Source: Gymnopus androsaceus JB14
Taxonomy: Eukaryota; Basidiomycota; Agaricomycetes; Agaricales; Omphalotaceae
Assembly (NCBI GenBank): GCA_009733575.1
Contig: ML769630.1
Span: 1-64,000 of the forward strand
Direction: 5' to 3'
Length of the DNA stretch: 64,000 bases
A program made the position numbers and the translations under genes. The notes beneath the pieces were generated by a model that saw only the letters and a list, made by a program, of their open reading frames with translations, made no database searches and had not been told where the DNA came from. Below, piece after piece: positions 34,949-44,087 of the stretch. Each line of letters begins with the position of its first letter. Position 1 is the stretch's first letter.

Positions 34949-36720
34949 TAAAAGTGTCTAGGGCGATGACCTTCCTCATAGCTATCCCTGCCAGTGTCCC
35001 TTCGTTCGTAGTAGGTGGGTGTATGACTTCTGCGGGGAGGTGGAGAGCGAGTTCTATATCGCGAGCGAGACCTGGGCTGGTAGTAGGAGTGGATGGTAGG
35101 CTGGCGAGCGTTGGATGGTGCTGGCGGGGGCTTGTCATTGCTAGCATTGCCCCTGGGTTGCGAGCCAGGTGGGAATCCACTGGCCTCATCAGGCAGTCCA
35201 CCTGCGAGTCTCCCTTTCCCTCTTCCGCCTTTCACTATCTTCCACCCTTCCTGATAGTCCTTCTGGACTTCAACTCGCCAATCCCTGTTATGATCGACAT
35301 CTTCTGCATCGTTATCCCTAACCCAGGTGTCCGGGTGATCAGTGACGAAGTATTTGTATCCTGCTTCCGGGTTTCGCTGTACACGTTCCCTGAGTTTGCG
35401 AGCTAGGGTCGGGCAAGACCTGTCTGACGCTGTATGGCCCGGCTTCTTGCAGACGGCGCAGTAGAAGTTGTCACTCGAGGCAGTACATTCGCTGGTTCGG
35501 TGAGTGCCATCACATCTGCCACAGATATCCTTTTCTGAGGGGCATTCTTTCGCGATATGATAATGTTGTTGGCATTTCATGCATCTCGGGGGGTCCCTGA
35601 GGTCGCGGTGTCCTTCAACCCACTTTCCTCTGATCGACATGCCTCTTTGGATGGCTTGGTTGGCCGCCTCTCTTGTGTTGAACACAATGATGACATGGGC
35701 TGCCTTCTGATGTGGTTGTCGTTTCTCCTCCCTCTTTGCCCACACGATTGATGCAATGGATTTGGATGGGAGTTGGCTTTTGTCCTCAACTCTTGGGAAT
35801 GTTTCCGGGCCTATGGATGTGCTGACTGGGATGAAGCACATGAATACGCTGTGGAGATTGGGCCGGGCTGTGACTGCCGCGCCCCACCAACCGCAAAATC
35901 GGGTAAGTCTGTCCCCTTGTCTCATCCAGTTCATCTCATCGACTGAGCGCATGATGCAGGCTACACCCTTGCCCCGAATCTTCTGTACGGCTGCGATCTG
36001 GAATGTGCCTTCCATTTTGCCTTCTACTTCGAGAAGCTTGTCTAGCGCGTGGGTGGCTTTTGTGAGGAGCACGGGTTCGGTTTCGTCCATGTTAGTGTCA
36101 CCATCTGTGCGGACGATAAACCTTCTGTCTGTCATGTGGCCTGCAAGGATGGCTGCATTGTGTTTGGGGCGCTGGAGTTGGTGTGCAATGTCAGTTGCAC
36201 CAGATCCAGCCATTTGTGCGTAGGATGGTCTGGGTGGGAGCTCTCCTGGTTCAGGGGGAGGGGCACTGAATGGGTCTATCGTGATAGGAGGGGGTTTAAT
36301 GGAGTCAATTTTGTCTTCCAAGTGGGCGAACTTTTCTGCCAAAGTTTCTAGCCTATTGGTAGTGTTTTTGAGCTCCTCCGATGCGTTTCCTGTCCATTCG
36401 CAAGCGGTATCCACTTTCTCCGCCACTTTATCCACTATCTCTTGGATGAGTACGTCAGTCAATGGTTGTTGGCCTAGGGTCCAGCCTTTCCACTTCATTA
36501 ACTTTGCCATCATCTGTACTGCTTCCCATGCTCTCTTTTTATCTGGTGTATTGGCTGTCACTAGTGGTATTTGTTTGTTCGCTAGCTTTAAGAGTTGATT
36601 CGGAAAGGTGTCGAAGTAGTCATCCCCCGGATTCATCATTTTTAGTTGTATCAGTCTTTTTTCCCACTCATTTTTCTCCTGTTCGGTTACTGGTTTGGTG
36701 GTAGACCGTGTACCGGCCAT
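34948..36720 (-). CDS. LINE ORF1 protein, gag-like with three CCHC knuckles
   Basis: An uninterrupted 590-codon frame. Residues about 95-140 look coiled-coil (EIVDKVAEKV, LETLAEKFAHLEDKI). A proline-rich stretch PPPITIDPFSAPPPEPGELP follows near 145-165, then a globular part with RRM-like segments (VIIVFNTREAANQAI near 350). Three zinc knuckles near 380-450: CMKCQQHYHIAKEC, CGRCDGTHRTSEC and CAVCKKPGHTASDRSC. The C-terminus is basic and Arg/Ser-rich (RSRSRYRTRSPPPRRS). It should bind LINE RNA and chaperone reverse transcription. Its stop codon overlaps the ORF2 start as TAATG (34946-34950), which suggests coupled re-initiation. ATG 36720 lies 158 bp from the element start. Confidence 0.9.
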   Translation of the reverse strand: MAGTRSTTKPVTEQEKNEWEKRLIQLKMMNPGDDYFDTFPNQLLKLANKQIPLVTANTPDKKRAWEAVQMMAKLMKWKGWTLGQQPLTDVLIQEIVDKVAEKVDTACEWTGNASEELKNTTNRLETLAEKFAHLEDKIDSIKPPPITIDPFSAPPPEPGELPPRPSYAQMAGSGATDIAHQLQRPKHNAAILAGHMTDRRFIVRTDGDTNMDETEPVLLTKATHALDKLLEVEGKMEGTFQIAAVQKIRGKGVACIMRSVDEMNWMRQGDRLTRFCGWWGAAVTARPNLHSVFMCFIPVSTSIGPETFPRVEDKSQLPSKSIASIVWAKREEKRQPHQKAAHVIIVFNTREAANQAIQRGMSIRGKWVEGHRDLRDPPRCMKCQQHYHIAKECPSEKDICGRCDGTHRTSECTASSDNFYCAVCKKPGHTASDRSCPTLARKLRERVQRNPEAGYKYFVTDHPDTWVRDNDAEDVDHNRDWRVEVQKDYQEGWKIVKGGRGKGRLAGGLPDEASGFPPGSQPRGNASNDKPPPAPSNARQPTIHSYYQPRSRSRYRTRSPPPRRSHTPTYYERRDTGRDSYEEGHRPRHF

Positions 36721-37859
36721 TTTTGTTGTATTGTTGATTTACGATATGAGTAAGAGTAGTTTTTACTTCGATAATCTGAATACTATAGCCTGTAAGGCTT
36801 CTTTCACGCCCGACGATCTTTTTAAGAACCGTGGGAACAATCAAAGATGGTGGCAGTACTAGATCAAAAGGAGTCGTCTCATTTTTATCTTTGCAGTCAG
36901 CAATGCACTTCAAGGGGTTGTACAATGAAACTCTGTTATTTCCAGTATTCGAAATCTCAGTCTTGTGTTGGTAATCTGGATTTTTTTAAAGACTACAACA
37001 GCAGTACAGCCGCTAGCATCCATAAAGGTTTAGAAGCAAACATGGTATCTTGATTAATTCACTGCTAAATATGCCCAATCCTCCAGGAATTAACGGTTAT
37101 GGCACCATGGCCAAGGATAGTGAGTTCATATTCCATTCGTTACGTAGAATTATTTTGGACTTATTATTATTGTCAGAACCTGCCAATGATGTATTGAAAG
37201 CTAGTTTAATCAAGTATCAAGATGAACGGCAAACTCAAAATCAGAAATTGCAGTCCTTAGCAAAAGACCACGGGTATGTCATTGGGTATGCGTTGATGAT
37301 TGAAGTTCTTCTCAGTATACTGATGTATCTTGTATCGCCAAGGACGACAAAGTTGAATCAAGAAGAGAACTGGCTTGGAATATCAAGCAAGCATTACTTT
37401 AAACCTTCCGCTGAACAGGTTCGGCAAGCAGTCAGCGATGAGGTAGAAAAAGGTCTTGCCTAAGGGAATGGTCCCGACTTCATTGGATCAGCTGAAACAC
37501 AACTATAACTTGCATGTTGGTTGGTGATTCATTGCTACAAATTTTGAAATTATGCATTGAAGCTAAAATCATATTAGAGATCTCGTTACAAAGATTATGA
37601 AGGATTACTTTCCCCAAGATTTCCTGAAGTGCTTCCCGGGAAAGAAAAATATTCATCAGAACCGGACAACTCTTAAATTGATAGGTCCATTCTGGGAGCT
37701 CAATGGCGATGGTCATGAAAAGTTAGCACCGCAAGCATTTCAGATGGGCGGTGTAGGATTTTCCATTTATTCATATAAAGAGAAGTGGTCGGACGATCTT
37801 CCTTGTGGCATGACACTAGCACCAGAGTGTCAGGCCTTGGCTCATTTCTCATCCGCTAT

Positions 37860-39060
37860 CCACCCTCTGATGTTTCCCACGCTTCCTGGCCGTCCGCGGA
37901 TACTTCCCACGCTTCCTGACCGTCCGCGGATACTTCCTGCACTCATTACCTACATTGCGGGCGCTTTCCATGCTTATTTACCATTTATCCTGCCTGCCGG
38001 GCACTTTCTACATGTGATTACCACTTATCCTGCCTCCCGGGTGCCTCCCGCACTTGATAACCATCCATCAGGCCCTCCTGACGACTTACACAGCCACCCT
38101 ACAGTATATAAGTAGACACCCCGAGTCCATGCACCCTAGTCTGTTATTACCATTGTTACTGAATCGATCCCGTTTTGCTCTGTCTCTGTCTCTGTCTCTC
38201 TATTTCTATCTGTTCTAACCAGCTGTGCCTTCCGAGCTCCGTTCGAAGGCCCACTGTCATCTGCATTAACTGCGAGGCTCTGTCCGTAGATAACAAATCT
38301 ATGTCCAGAGCTCACTGCCTTCTATCTCTGTTTACAACTTTACAACCAAAGCTCCCCGGGAGCTTCCTATTTGGGTTTTGCTACCTCTAGAACCTCTGGG
38401 ACTGTCCGCTTTCACTCAATTCCGCCCGCTCCCACGCTATTTCCACCCGCTCTCACGCTAATCCAACCGCTCTCACGCTAATCCAACCGCTCTCACACTA
38501 TTCCCATCCGCTTTCACCCTATTCCATCCACTCCCACGCTGTTTCCGTCCGCTTTTGCACTATTCCGTCCGCTCCCACGCTATTTCCGCCCGCTTTCACC
38601 CTATTCCACCCGCTCTCACGCTATTTCCATCCGCATTTGCTGTATTCCATCCACACTATCCATATTTGGACTTATTACACCTTTTTGGACCACCCCTTCA
38701 CCCATATTCCATCCACTCCCACTCATTTCTGGTCGTCGGACCACAATACCACCCGCTTCCTCCTGATTACGTCAGCGGGTGGCCCGTACACTGTTCCTTG
38801 CACCTCTGAGGCTTGTACTGTTCCGTACAACACTCATACTACTGTCCAGACCCACCTTACGGCACGGTTACCCGGGTGGTCGCATTTGGTCTCCACCTAC
38901 ATCTAGGTGCAAGACATTTGGGATACGTTGGTCCGAGATCCGTTTCGTGCACCGGGTCTCACACAGAGAGCCATACCGCAGTTATAGGCGGACACATTTT
39001 TCTTGACTTTGTTGAATCACGTGGATGTAAGTCAAGCTCCACACTGTTACATTGAGTCTT
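37860..39060 (+). mobile_element. Insertion in the transposase gene, probable solo LTR
   Basis: It interrupts the transposase between the W..K..D segment and TTDKG. It carries a TATA-like 'acagtatataagtagacacc' (38102-38121), a following CT-rich 'tctgtctctgtctctgtctc' tract, and a later tandem repeat, which resembles the promoter and leader of a fungal LTR. Exact ends and target duplication could not be fixed, so the LTR assignment is an inference. Confidence 0.45.
38405..38660 (+). repeat. Minisatellite, about 24-bp unit
   Basis: About ten units of 'tccgctttcaccctattcca' or 'cccgctcccacgctatttcc' type, pyrimidine-rich on this strand, inside the insertion at 37860-39060. Confidence 0.8.
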
Positions 39061-39879
39061 CACTAATTTTTGGGGTGTTCTCGGCTTATGTATTCCTGTT
39101 CAGTTGACTACAGACAAAGGTCCTGAGATTGGCTATCAACATGCATTCATGTTTTCCCTATGGTGTGGATCTGTTGTCTGAAGTCTAACAAGTCCTCACA
39201 TGTTACTTATTTTCTAGCGATACTTATGCTCCTGACATTGATACAGTACAATTTCCACCACATATCATTCTAAAAAGCACTAGCAATACACCGATTGAAG
39301 GTGTATGGTGTCAATGGCTTCAGAAGAAAGGTATTAGCTTGAAGGAATACATTATGCGCAGTAAGACTCAATACATTTTTGATGTGAACAATCCAAAGCA
39401 TGCGTAAGTCTCTGCCTGTTTTAAATTTGGTGCTTCCAATTACTTTATTTAGGTTGCTCTTCTATTGGATATTCGTTCCGCTTATTCAAGCACAACTTGA
39501 CGAGTTTGCCAACCTAACAAACATATGCCATCTGGACATGTCCCAGCTTATGCTCTCCAGCACCCAGAGGAGTTCGGTGGTGTAGATTGTCACATTGCAG
39601 TCCCAAAGGAAGCCGTCGATCAACTGCGCAAGTTTCAAGAGGAGAATAGTAATAAAACACGTGCCGAGTGTTTTCAGTGGTTCACGGATGATTTTGGTGC
39701 ATTGGCAAAGGAGGTACATGAATCAATCGGAAAACCAGTTCTAACATTAGACTCTGCCTGGCAAGTTTTCATACAAATGTCTCCTATGCTAGCTAATTAG
39801 AGCATATACATACATAACATGCTGACTGGCATGACCCAATGATTCTTATTAGCACTCCTTGGCAGCAATCAGTTCGGTT

Positions 39880-40385
39880 CAGCTGACATTTGAAAAAATA
39901 TTTTAAAAATGAACCGCATAGCTCCCGCCTACCGCACCCTTCACATTTGTATCTGCACTGACATCAGCTCATGCCATTCCCTCGTCTCGACTCACCTTGG
40001 CAATGACTTTGGGCAGCTCAGGATGACTGTTCATTTATAACTACAATGGGGTTTGATGTCAGGACATTCCGCTAGTCTTTTAAGTCTTTCAAAAATTGTA
40101 GTTGGGACAATGCAGAAAGTTGTTCAGACCGTCGCGCTCCGTATACACCAAAAACAGCCCAAAAAGAGAATGAAACAGATCTCATCTTTGATGGATGTGA
40201 AATTCCGTTGATTTCTAGTGCAAAAACGGTCTGTAGGAGGGTCCGGACCCTTCTACAGATGTAAAGTTTCTAACCAGCTCTGAATTTGCAATTTTGTTGA
40301 TGGGAGCGTTGGCATTGCGGCTGATGCGGATTTTTCGTCATTTGTAGCTCGGATTTAGCTACAGAATGCTATGGGAAGTCATCCA
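39880..40385 (-). repeat. Right inverted repeat of the kinase-carrying element
   Basis: Inner block 39881-39931 and outer block 40335-40385 match the left arm in inverted orientation; the interior (39940-40330) is less conserved and longer than on the left. The transposase stop lies at 39800. Confidence 0.65.
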
Positions 40386-40396
40386 GTACTAGCTTA

Positions 40397-40555
40397 GAGC
40401 CTGTTTGGCAAAATATGATGTTGAACTTTGACCACTAAATCTTGCCCATAAATAGCAAATGACTAAAAATTGAATGGTGGAGCAATTAGTCATTTGCTAT
40501 ATATAGGCAAGATTTAGCAGTCAAAGTTCAACATTATCAGTTGCTGAACAGGCTC
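40397..40555. mobile_element. Tourist-like (PIF/Harbinger) MITE, TTA target
   Basis: A 159-bp near-palindrome that begins GAGCCTGTTTGGCAA and, read from the other end, GAGCCTGTTCAGCAA. Arms of about 70 bp include 'atgttgaactttgac' and 'ctaaatcttgcc'. TTA flanks both sides (40394-40396 and 40556-40558). A G(G/A)GCCTGTTTGG start with a TTA duplication is typical of PIF/Harbinger MITEs. It sits 12 bp outside the kinase-carrying element. Confidence 0.8.
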
Positions 40556-40826
40556 TTATGTACTAATATCTCGGACTAGTACTTATATTAGTACTAATGT
40601 ACTAACTACCCTAAATTACCAAATAATGAACTATCAAATCAGAGCATAGTTCTACATACAGAGGTGACAGTCATATACATGTCACAGTATGAGCTTAGGT
40701 GATAGACTGAGCTGACTCCGAAGGCCTTGATATGATGATGAAATAGATACCTTTTGTGATTATTTTGTGTGATTGATGCATGTCACAATTGAATGTAATG
40801 TGACAGAGCTAAATATAACTATGACA

Positions 40827-41090
40827 TAAGGTAGGTGTAGGTGCAAGCGGGTACATCACATGCCTGAGCGCTTCCTTAGAAAAAATACAAGAAAATGTAT
40901 CAAAAAATTGACTTGTCTTGATTTCAGAAATCTGGCCCCAAGGATTCCTTCCGATGGTCTAAACGGAGAACTCCTCAAAGCCATATTTTGAATCTTGAGT
41001 CTTGGTGATTTTCTGATAAATTTTTGATGGATTTTGCTATGGAAGCGCCCAGGCATGTGATGTACCCACTTGCGCCTGATGCCTACCTTA
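40827..41090. mobile_element. Short TIR element (MITE), about 264 bp
   Basis: TAAGGTAGG at 40827 and inverted at 41090. The arms share 'GGGTACATCACATGCCTG' and 'GCGCTTCC'. If the flanking TA is the target, the element starts AGGTAGG. The interior shows no ORF of note. The 108-codon minus-strand frame across it is an artefact. Confidence 0.75.
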
Positions 41091-41336
41091 ACATTAAAGA
41101 TGGGATATGACAAAGCCTCTGCAACTACAACTATTGCCTCTGTATATAGAACCATATATGGCAAGCTATGATGATATGCCAATTTTTCAGCTAAGGCTAG
41201 AACTGCGCAGAACCAATAATCCTAGGTTCTGTTAGTAACAAAACACGGTCAATGAGAGAACTATAGTGAGCCCGAGCTGATAGTTAAAATCTACCAAGGA
41301 CCTATTCTACCCAAGAGGTTGCAGAGTAATGGTACA

Positions 41337-41990
41337 CATTCCAGGCTACCACAATTTATATCATGTTAAATAGGCCAAAGTGTAACAATCCAGTATCTAA
41401 TATGAAGTAAATCCACAGGATATCCAGGGCCATGGATTCCAGGGTGCCAGGACCTCTGGCACCTCTGGATTCCAGATATCCTGGATTCCATGTCTCCTTT
41501 GTATTGGCAACCAAATAGGTATTGATAGTGAGAGTGATGATGGTCTCATCTAGTCATCTGACAACCTATCTCTACTGATCCCATCAACAATCATGTGACA
41601 CTGTCACACAGTACAAATTGAAATTTTTGAAATAGTGATTGATCATTACAGTGATGACTTTGTCATCTACACCAAGCAACCTACCTCTGCTGATTCCATC
41701 AGCACTCATGTGACACTGTCACACAAACTATAAATTAAGCTTTTGATTACTATGAGAATGGATCCCAGGAGGAGACCTAGGGTTAAGGTAAACTGTATAA
41801 GTAGTGTGACAGGGTCACATGTGTCACATGACAAAAGGCGGGCATGAGGTGCCATAATTAGTGAAAAAATCATGAAAAATCATGAAAATATTCATAGGAT
41901 CTGTACATGACTTTCAATAGTAGTCTATGGAATCCATGGACTAGTAAATGCACTGGTTCATGGATTCCATAGACTAAAGTCTGCAATTTG
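41337..41990 (+). repeat. Dispersed repeat 'A' in the 5' LTR
   Basis: Starts CATTCCAGGCTACC and matches 22021-22640 closely. It runs into 'tctatggaatccatggacta' palindromic units at 41925-41975. Confidence 0.78.
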
Positions 41991-42339
41991 GCTTGATGGC
42001 TCTAACATCACTTGTACAGTCGGATATAGAGGTGGGAGTTGGACTGGATGAGGGTGAAGTAGACTGGAATGAAGACCAGGGACAGGAATATATTAGCACT
42101 GAAGACAGATGACTGATAACCAGCACTTTTTGTGTGCACTGAAAACAGATGACCAGAAAAGAAGGACTAGACAATGGCAGCAAAACTGACATCCAAACGA
42201 TGATATAGTAAAGAGGCACTGGATTCAAGCTTTCTCAATGGCAAGATAGATGATTGAGTTCTAAGGAGATGCCGAGGATGCTGGTGAGAACGGTGGAGCG
42301 TCGGAAAGAGCAGTGATCAAACATAACCTTCATTGTACA
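41991..42339. other. Unassigned spacer
   Basis: No gene recognised. An 84-codon minus-strand frame (41974-42228) shows only low-complexity Ser/Pro-rich sequence. Confidence 0.35.
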
Positions 42340-42505
42340 ATTGAGAATGTAATAATGCTAAAATTCACCGGTCCTCAGTCACATCACTCCGAACCTCCGC
42401 CACTTCATAACCTCAACAAAAACAATCTGTAGGCGGGGTTGTTATGATCTGTGTCAAAATGAGGGATTGTGTTCGGGCAGGAGGGTTGGTAAATAGAATT
42501 ATCCA
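42340..42505 (-). mobile_element. Orphan end of the 9-bp-TSD element family
   Basis: Ends in 'ggttggtaaatagaattatc', with 'gagggattgtgttcgggcag' and 'tcacatcactccgaacctc'. It is the inverted counterpart of 9243-9390. The other end is not present nearby. Confidence 0.65.
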
Positions 42506-43786
42506 ATCTAAGGGCTATAATAGTACCAATAAATAAGACTAGTTACAAATCTAACAGTTGTAATAGTACCAATAAGTCGGACTAGTAGCTCATCTAACGG
42601 TTGTACTAGTACTAATAACTTGTACTAGTAACTAATCTAATGGCTGTTGTAGTACCAATAACATCAGGAAAAATGGTCTGGGCCAAGGACAGCCTAGGTA
42701 ACCTAAGCCTCCTAGGTTACAGGGGCTGGACTTGGGATGGTCTAGGCAGCCTAGGCCTCCTAGGTTACCTAGGACTATCTCAGGCTGCCTGAGGTTTCCC
42801 CAGGGTTCTTCCAGGTTTCCTCAGGTTTTCTCAGGTTTCTCAGGTATTCTCAGGTATTCTCAGGTATTCTCAGGTGACTCAGGTTGTCAAAAGTCCACCC
42901 CCTAATTCCTAGGTCATCCTAAAGGAACCTAGGCAACCTAGGTGGCCTAGGTGGCCTAGGTATCTTTGAGTTACCTTGAGGTTAACTTCAGGCCATCCAA
43001 GGCCCAAACAGTTTTTCCTGATGAAGTCAGACTAGTAACTCAGTAAATAATCTAATGGTTGTAGTAGTACCAATAAGTCAGACTAGTAACTCATACAACG
43101 GTTGTACTAGTACTAGTAGCTTGTACTGCTAACTAATCTAATGGTTGTAATAGTACCAATAACTCGGACTAGCAACTAATCTAATGGTTGTAGTGGTACC
43201 AACAAGTCAGACTAGTAGCTCATATAACGGTTGTACTAGTACTAGTAGCTTGTACTGCTAACTAATCTAATGGTTGTAATAGTACTAATAACTCGGACTA
43301 GTAACTAATCTAATGGTTGTAGTGGTACCAATAAGTCAGACTAGTAGCTCATATAACGGTTGTACTAGTACCAGTAGCTTGTACTGCTAACTAATCTAAT
43401 GGTTGTAATAGTACCAATAAGTCGGAGTAGTAACTAATCTAATGGCTGTACCAGTACCAATAACTCGGACTAGTAACTGATCTAATGGTTGTAATAGTAC
43501 CAATAAGTCGGACTAGTAACTCATATAATGGTTGTAGTAGTACCAATAAGTTGGACTAGTAACTCAGTAACTAATCTAATGGTTGTAACAGTACAAATAA
43601 CTCGGACTAGTAGCTAATCTAATGGTTGTAATAGTACCAATAAGTCATACTAGTAAGCCATCTAACAGTTGTACTAGTACTAATAACTCATACTGGTAAC
43701 TAATCTAATGGTTGTACTAGTACAATAACTTGGGCTAGTAACTGATCTAATGGTAGTAATAGTACCAGTAAGTCATACTAGTTCAT
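42506..43786 (+). repeat. Minisatellite, about 43-bp unit, long array
   Basis: Around twenty-five units of 'ctaatctaatggttgtaata' + 'gtaccaataagtcggactag' + 'taa'. The fold-back element at 42662-43023 is inserted in it. The same unit occurs singly or in short runs at 9050-9240 and 29150-30150 inside the MULE-like elements, which may be its source. Confidence 0.88.
42662..43023. mobile_element. Fold-back element, copy 3
   Basis: CATCAGGAAAAATGGTCTGG at the left, mirrored by '..GTTTTTCCTGATG' ending 43023. Interior CCTAGG-rich with tandem 'ctcaggtatt' units at 42838-42870. Because the surrounding tandem unit is known, the insertion point can be read: 'accaataa' on the left and 'aagtcagac' on the right suggest a 2-bp AA duplication. 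Confidence 0.82.
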
Positions 43787-44087
43787 GGAATCCATGGACT
43801 AGTATATTTTGTAGTTCATTGAATCCATAGACTAGTACAGTTACTAGTTCATGGATTCCATGGAGTAGTACTTTTGTAGTTCATGGAATCCATGGACTAG
43901 TAAATGCACTATTTCATGGAATCCATGGAGTAGTAAATGTACTAGTTCATGGATTCCATGGACTACTAAATGCACTAGTTCATGGAATCTATGGACTAGT
44001 AAATGTACTAGTTCATGGATTCCATGGAGCAGTATATTCATTAGTTCATGGAATCCATGGACTAGTAAATGCACTAGTTCATGGAAT
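43787..44087. repeat. Minisatellite of palindromic CATGGAATCCATGG units
   Basis: Eight to nine units of 'ttcatgga(a/t)tccatgga' + 'ctagtaaatg.acta'. Same family as 23742-24066. It ends exactly where the 5' LTR resumes. Confidence 0.85.

Larger units (their letters stand above)
30604..36892 (-). mobile_element. Tad1-like LINE, full length with 14-bp TSD
   Basis: TCATTTTTATCTTT occurs at 30604-30617 and at 36879-36892, enclosing a 6.26-kb element on the minus strand. The 3' end carries a 19-nt poly(T) in this orientation (30615-30633), i.e. a poly(A) tail. ORF1 (gag-like, CCHC) and ORF2 (APE endonuclease, RT, RNase H) follow a 158-bp 5' leader. This order, with RNase H and C-terminal CCHC, fits Tad1/I-type fungal LINEs. 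A perfect TSD implies recent insertion, yet ORF2 carries lesions. Confidence 0.93.
37082..39800 (+). pseudogene. Integrase-like (DDE) transposase, broken
   Basis: A fungal integrase-type transposase. Start MPNPPGINGYGTMAK (37073 region), QKLQSLAKDHGYVIG, KPSAEQVRQAVSDEVEKGLA, then TAA (37461-37463) where Gln is expected, GNGPDFI; then FPGKKNI, LKLIGPFWELN and GDGHEKL (first Asp; near 37710), GFSIYSYKEKWSDD. After an insertion (about 37860-39060): IPVQLTTDKGPEIGYQHAF (second Asp; 39093-39150), a short intron, YAPDIDTVQFPPHI, TPIEGVWCQWLQKKGI (catalytic Glu), a GT..AG intron near 39404-39452, LLFYWIFVPLIQAQLDEFAN, frame change, HMPSGHVPAYALQHPEEFGG and terminal SPMLAN. It is divergently paired with the alpha-kinase and ends about 80 bp from the right inverted repeat. 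The family may be IS3EU- or Ginger-like. Confidence 0.8.
24817..40385. mobile_element. Large inverted-repeat transposon with kinase cargo (putative)
   Basis: The outer ends match in inverted orientation: TGGATGACTTCC at 24817 and GGAAGTCATCCA ending at 40385, followed inward on each side by 'CCGAGCTACAAA'. Further in, 25101-25150 and 39881-39931 are inverted copies of about 50 bp with roughly one difference ('GGCGGGAGCTA.GCGGTTCA' and 'TTTTAAAATATTTTTTCAAA'). Between them sit an integrase-like transposase (plus) and an alpha-kinase (minus), divergently arranged. Removing the later insertions (28212-30499, 30618-36878, about 37860-39060) leaves near 6 kb. No clear target duplication was found beside the proposed termini. 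This is my inference from the arrangement. Confidence 0.6.

Noticed and set aside
31140..36704. Plus-strand ORFs up to 155 codons within the LINE
   Set aside because: Shadows of ORF1 and ORF2 on the other strand; no protein motifs.
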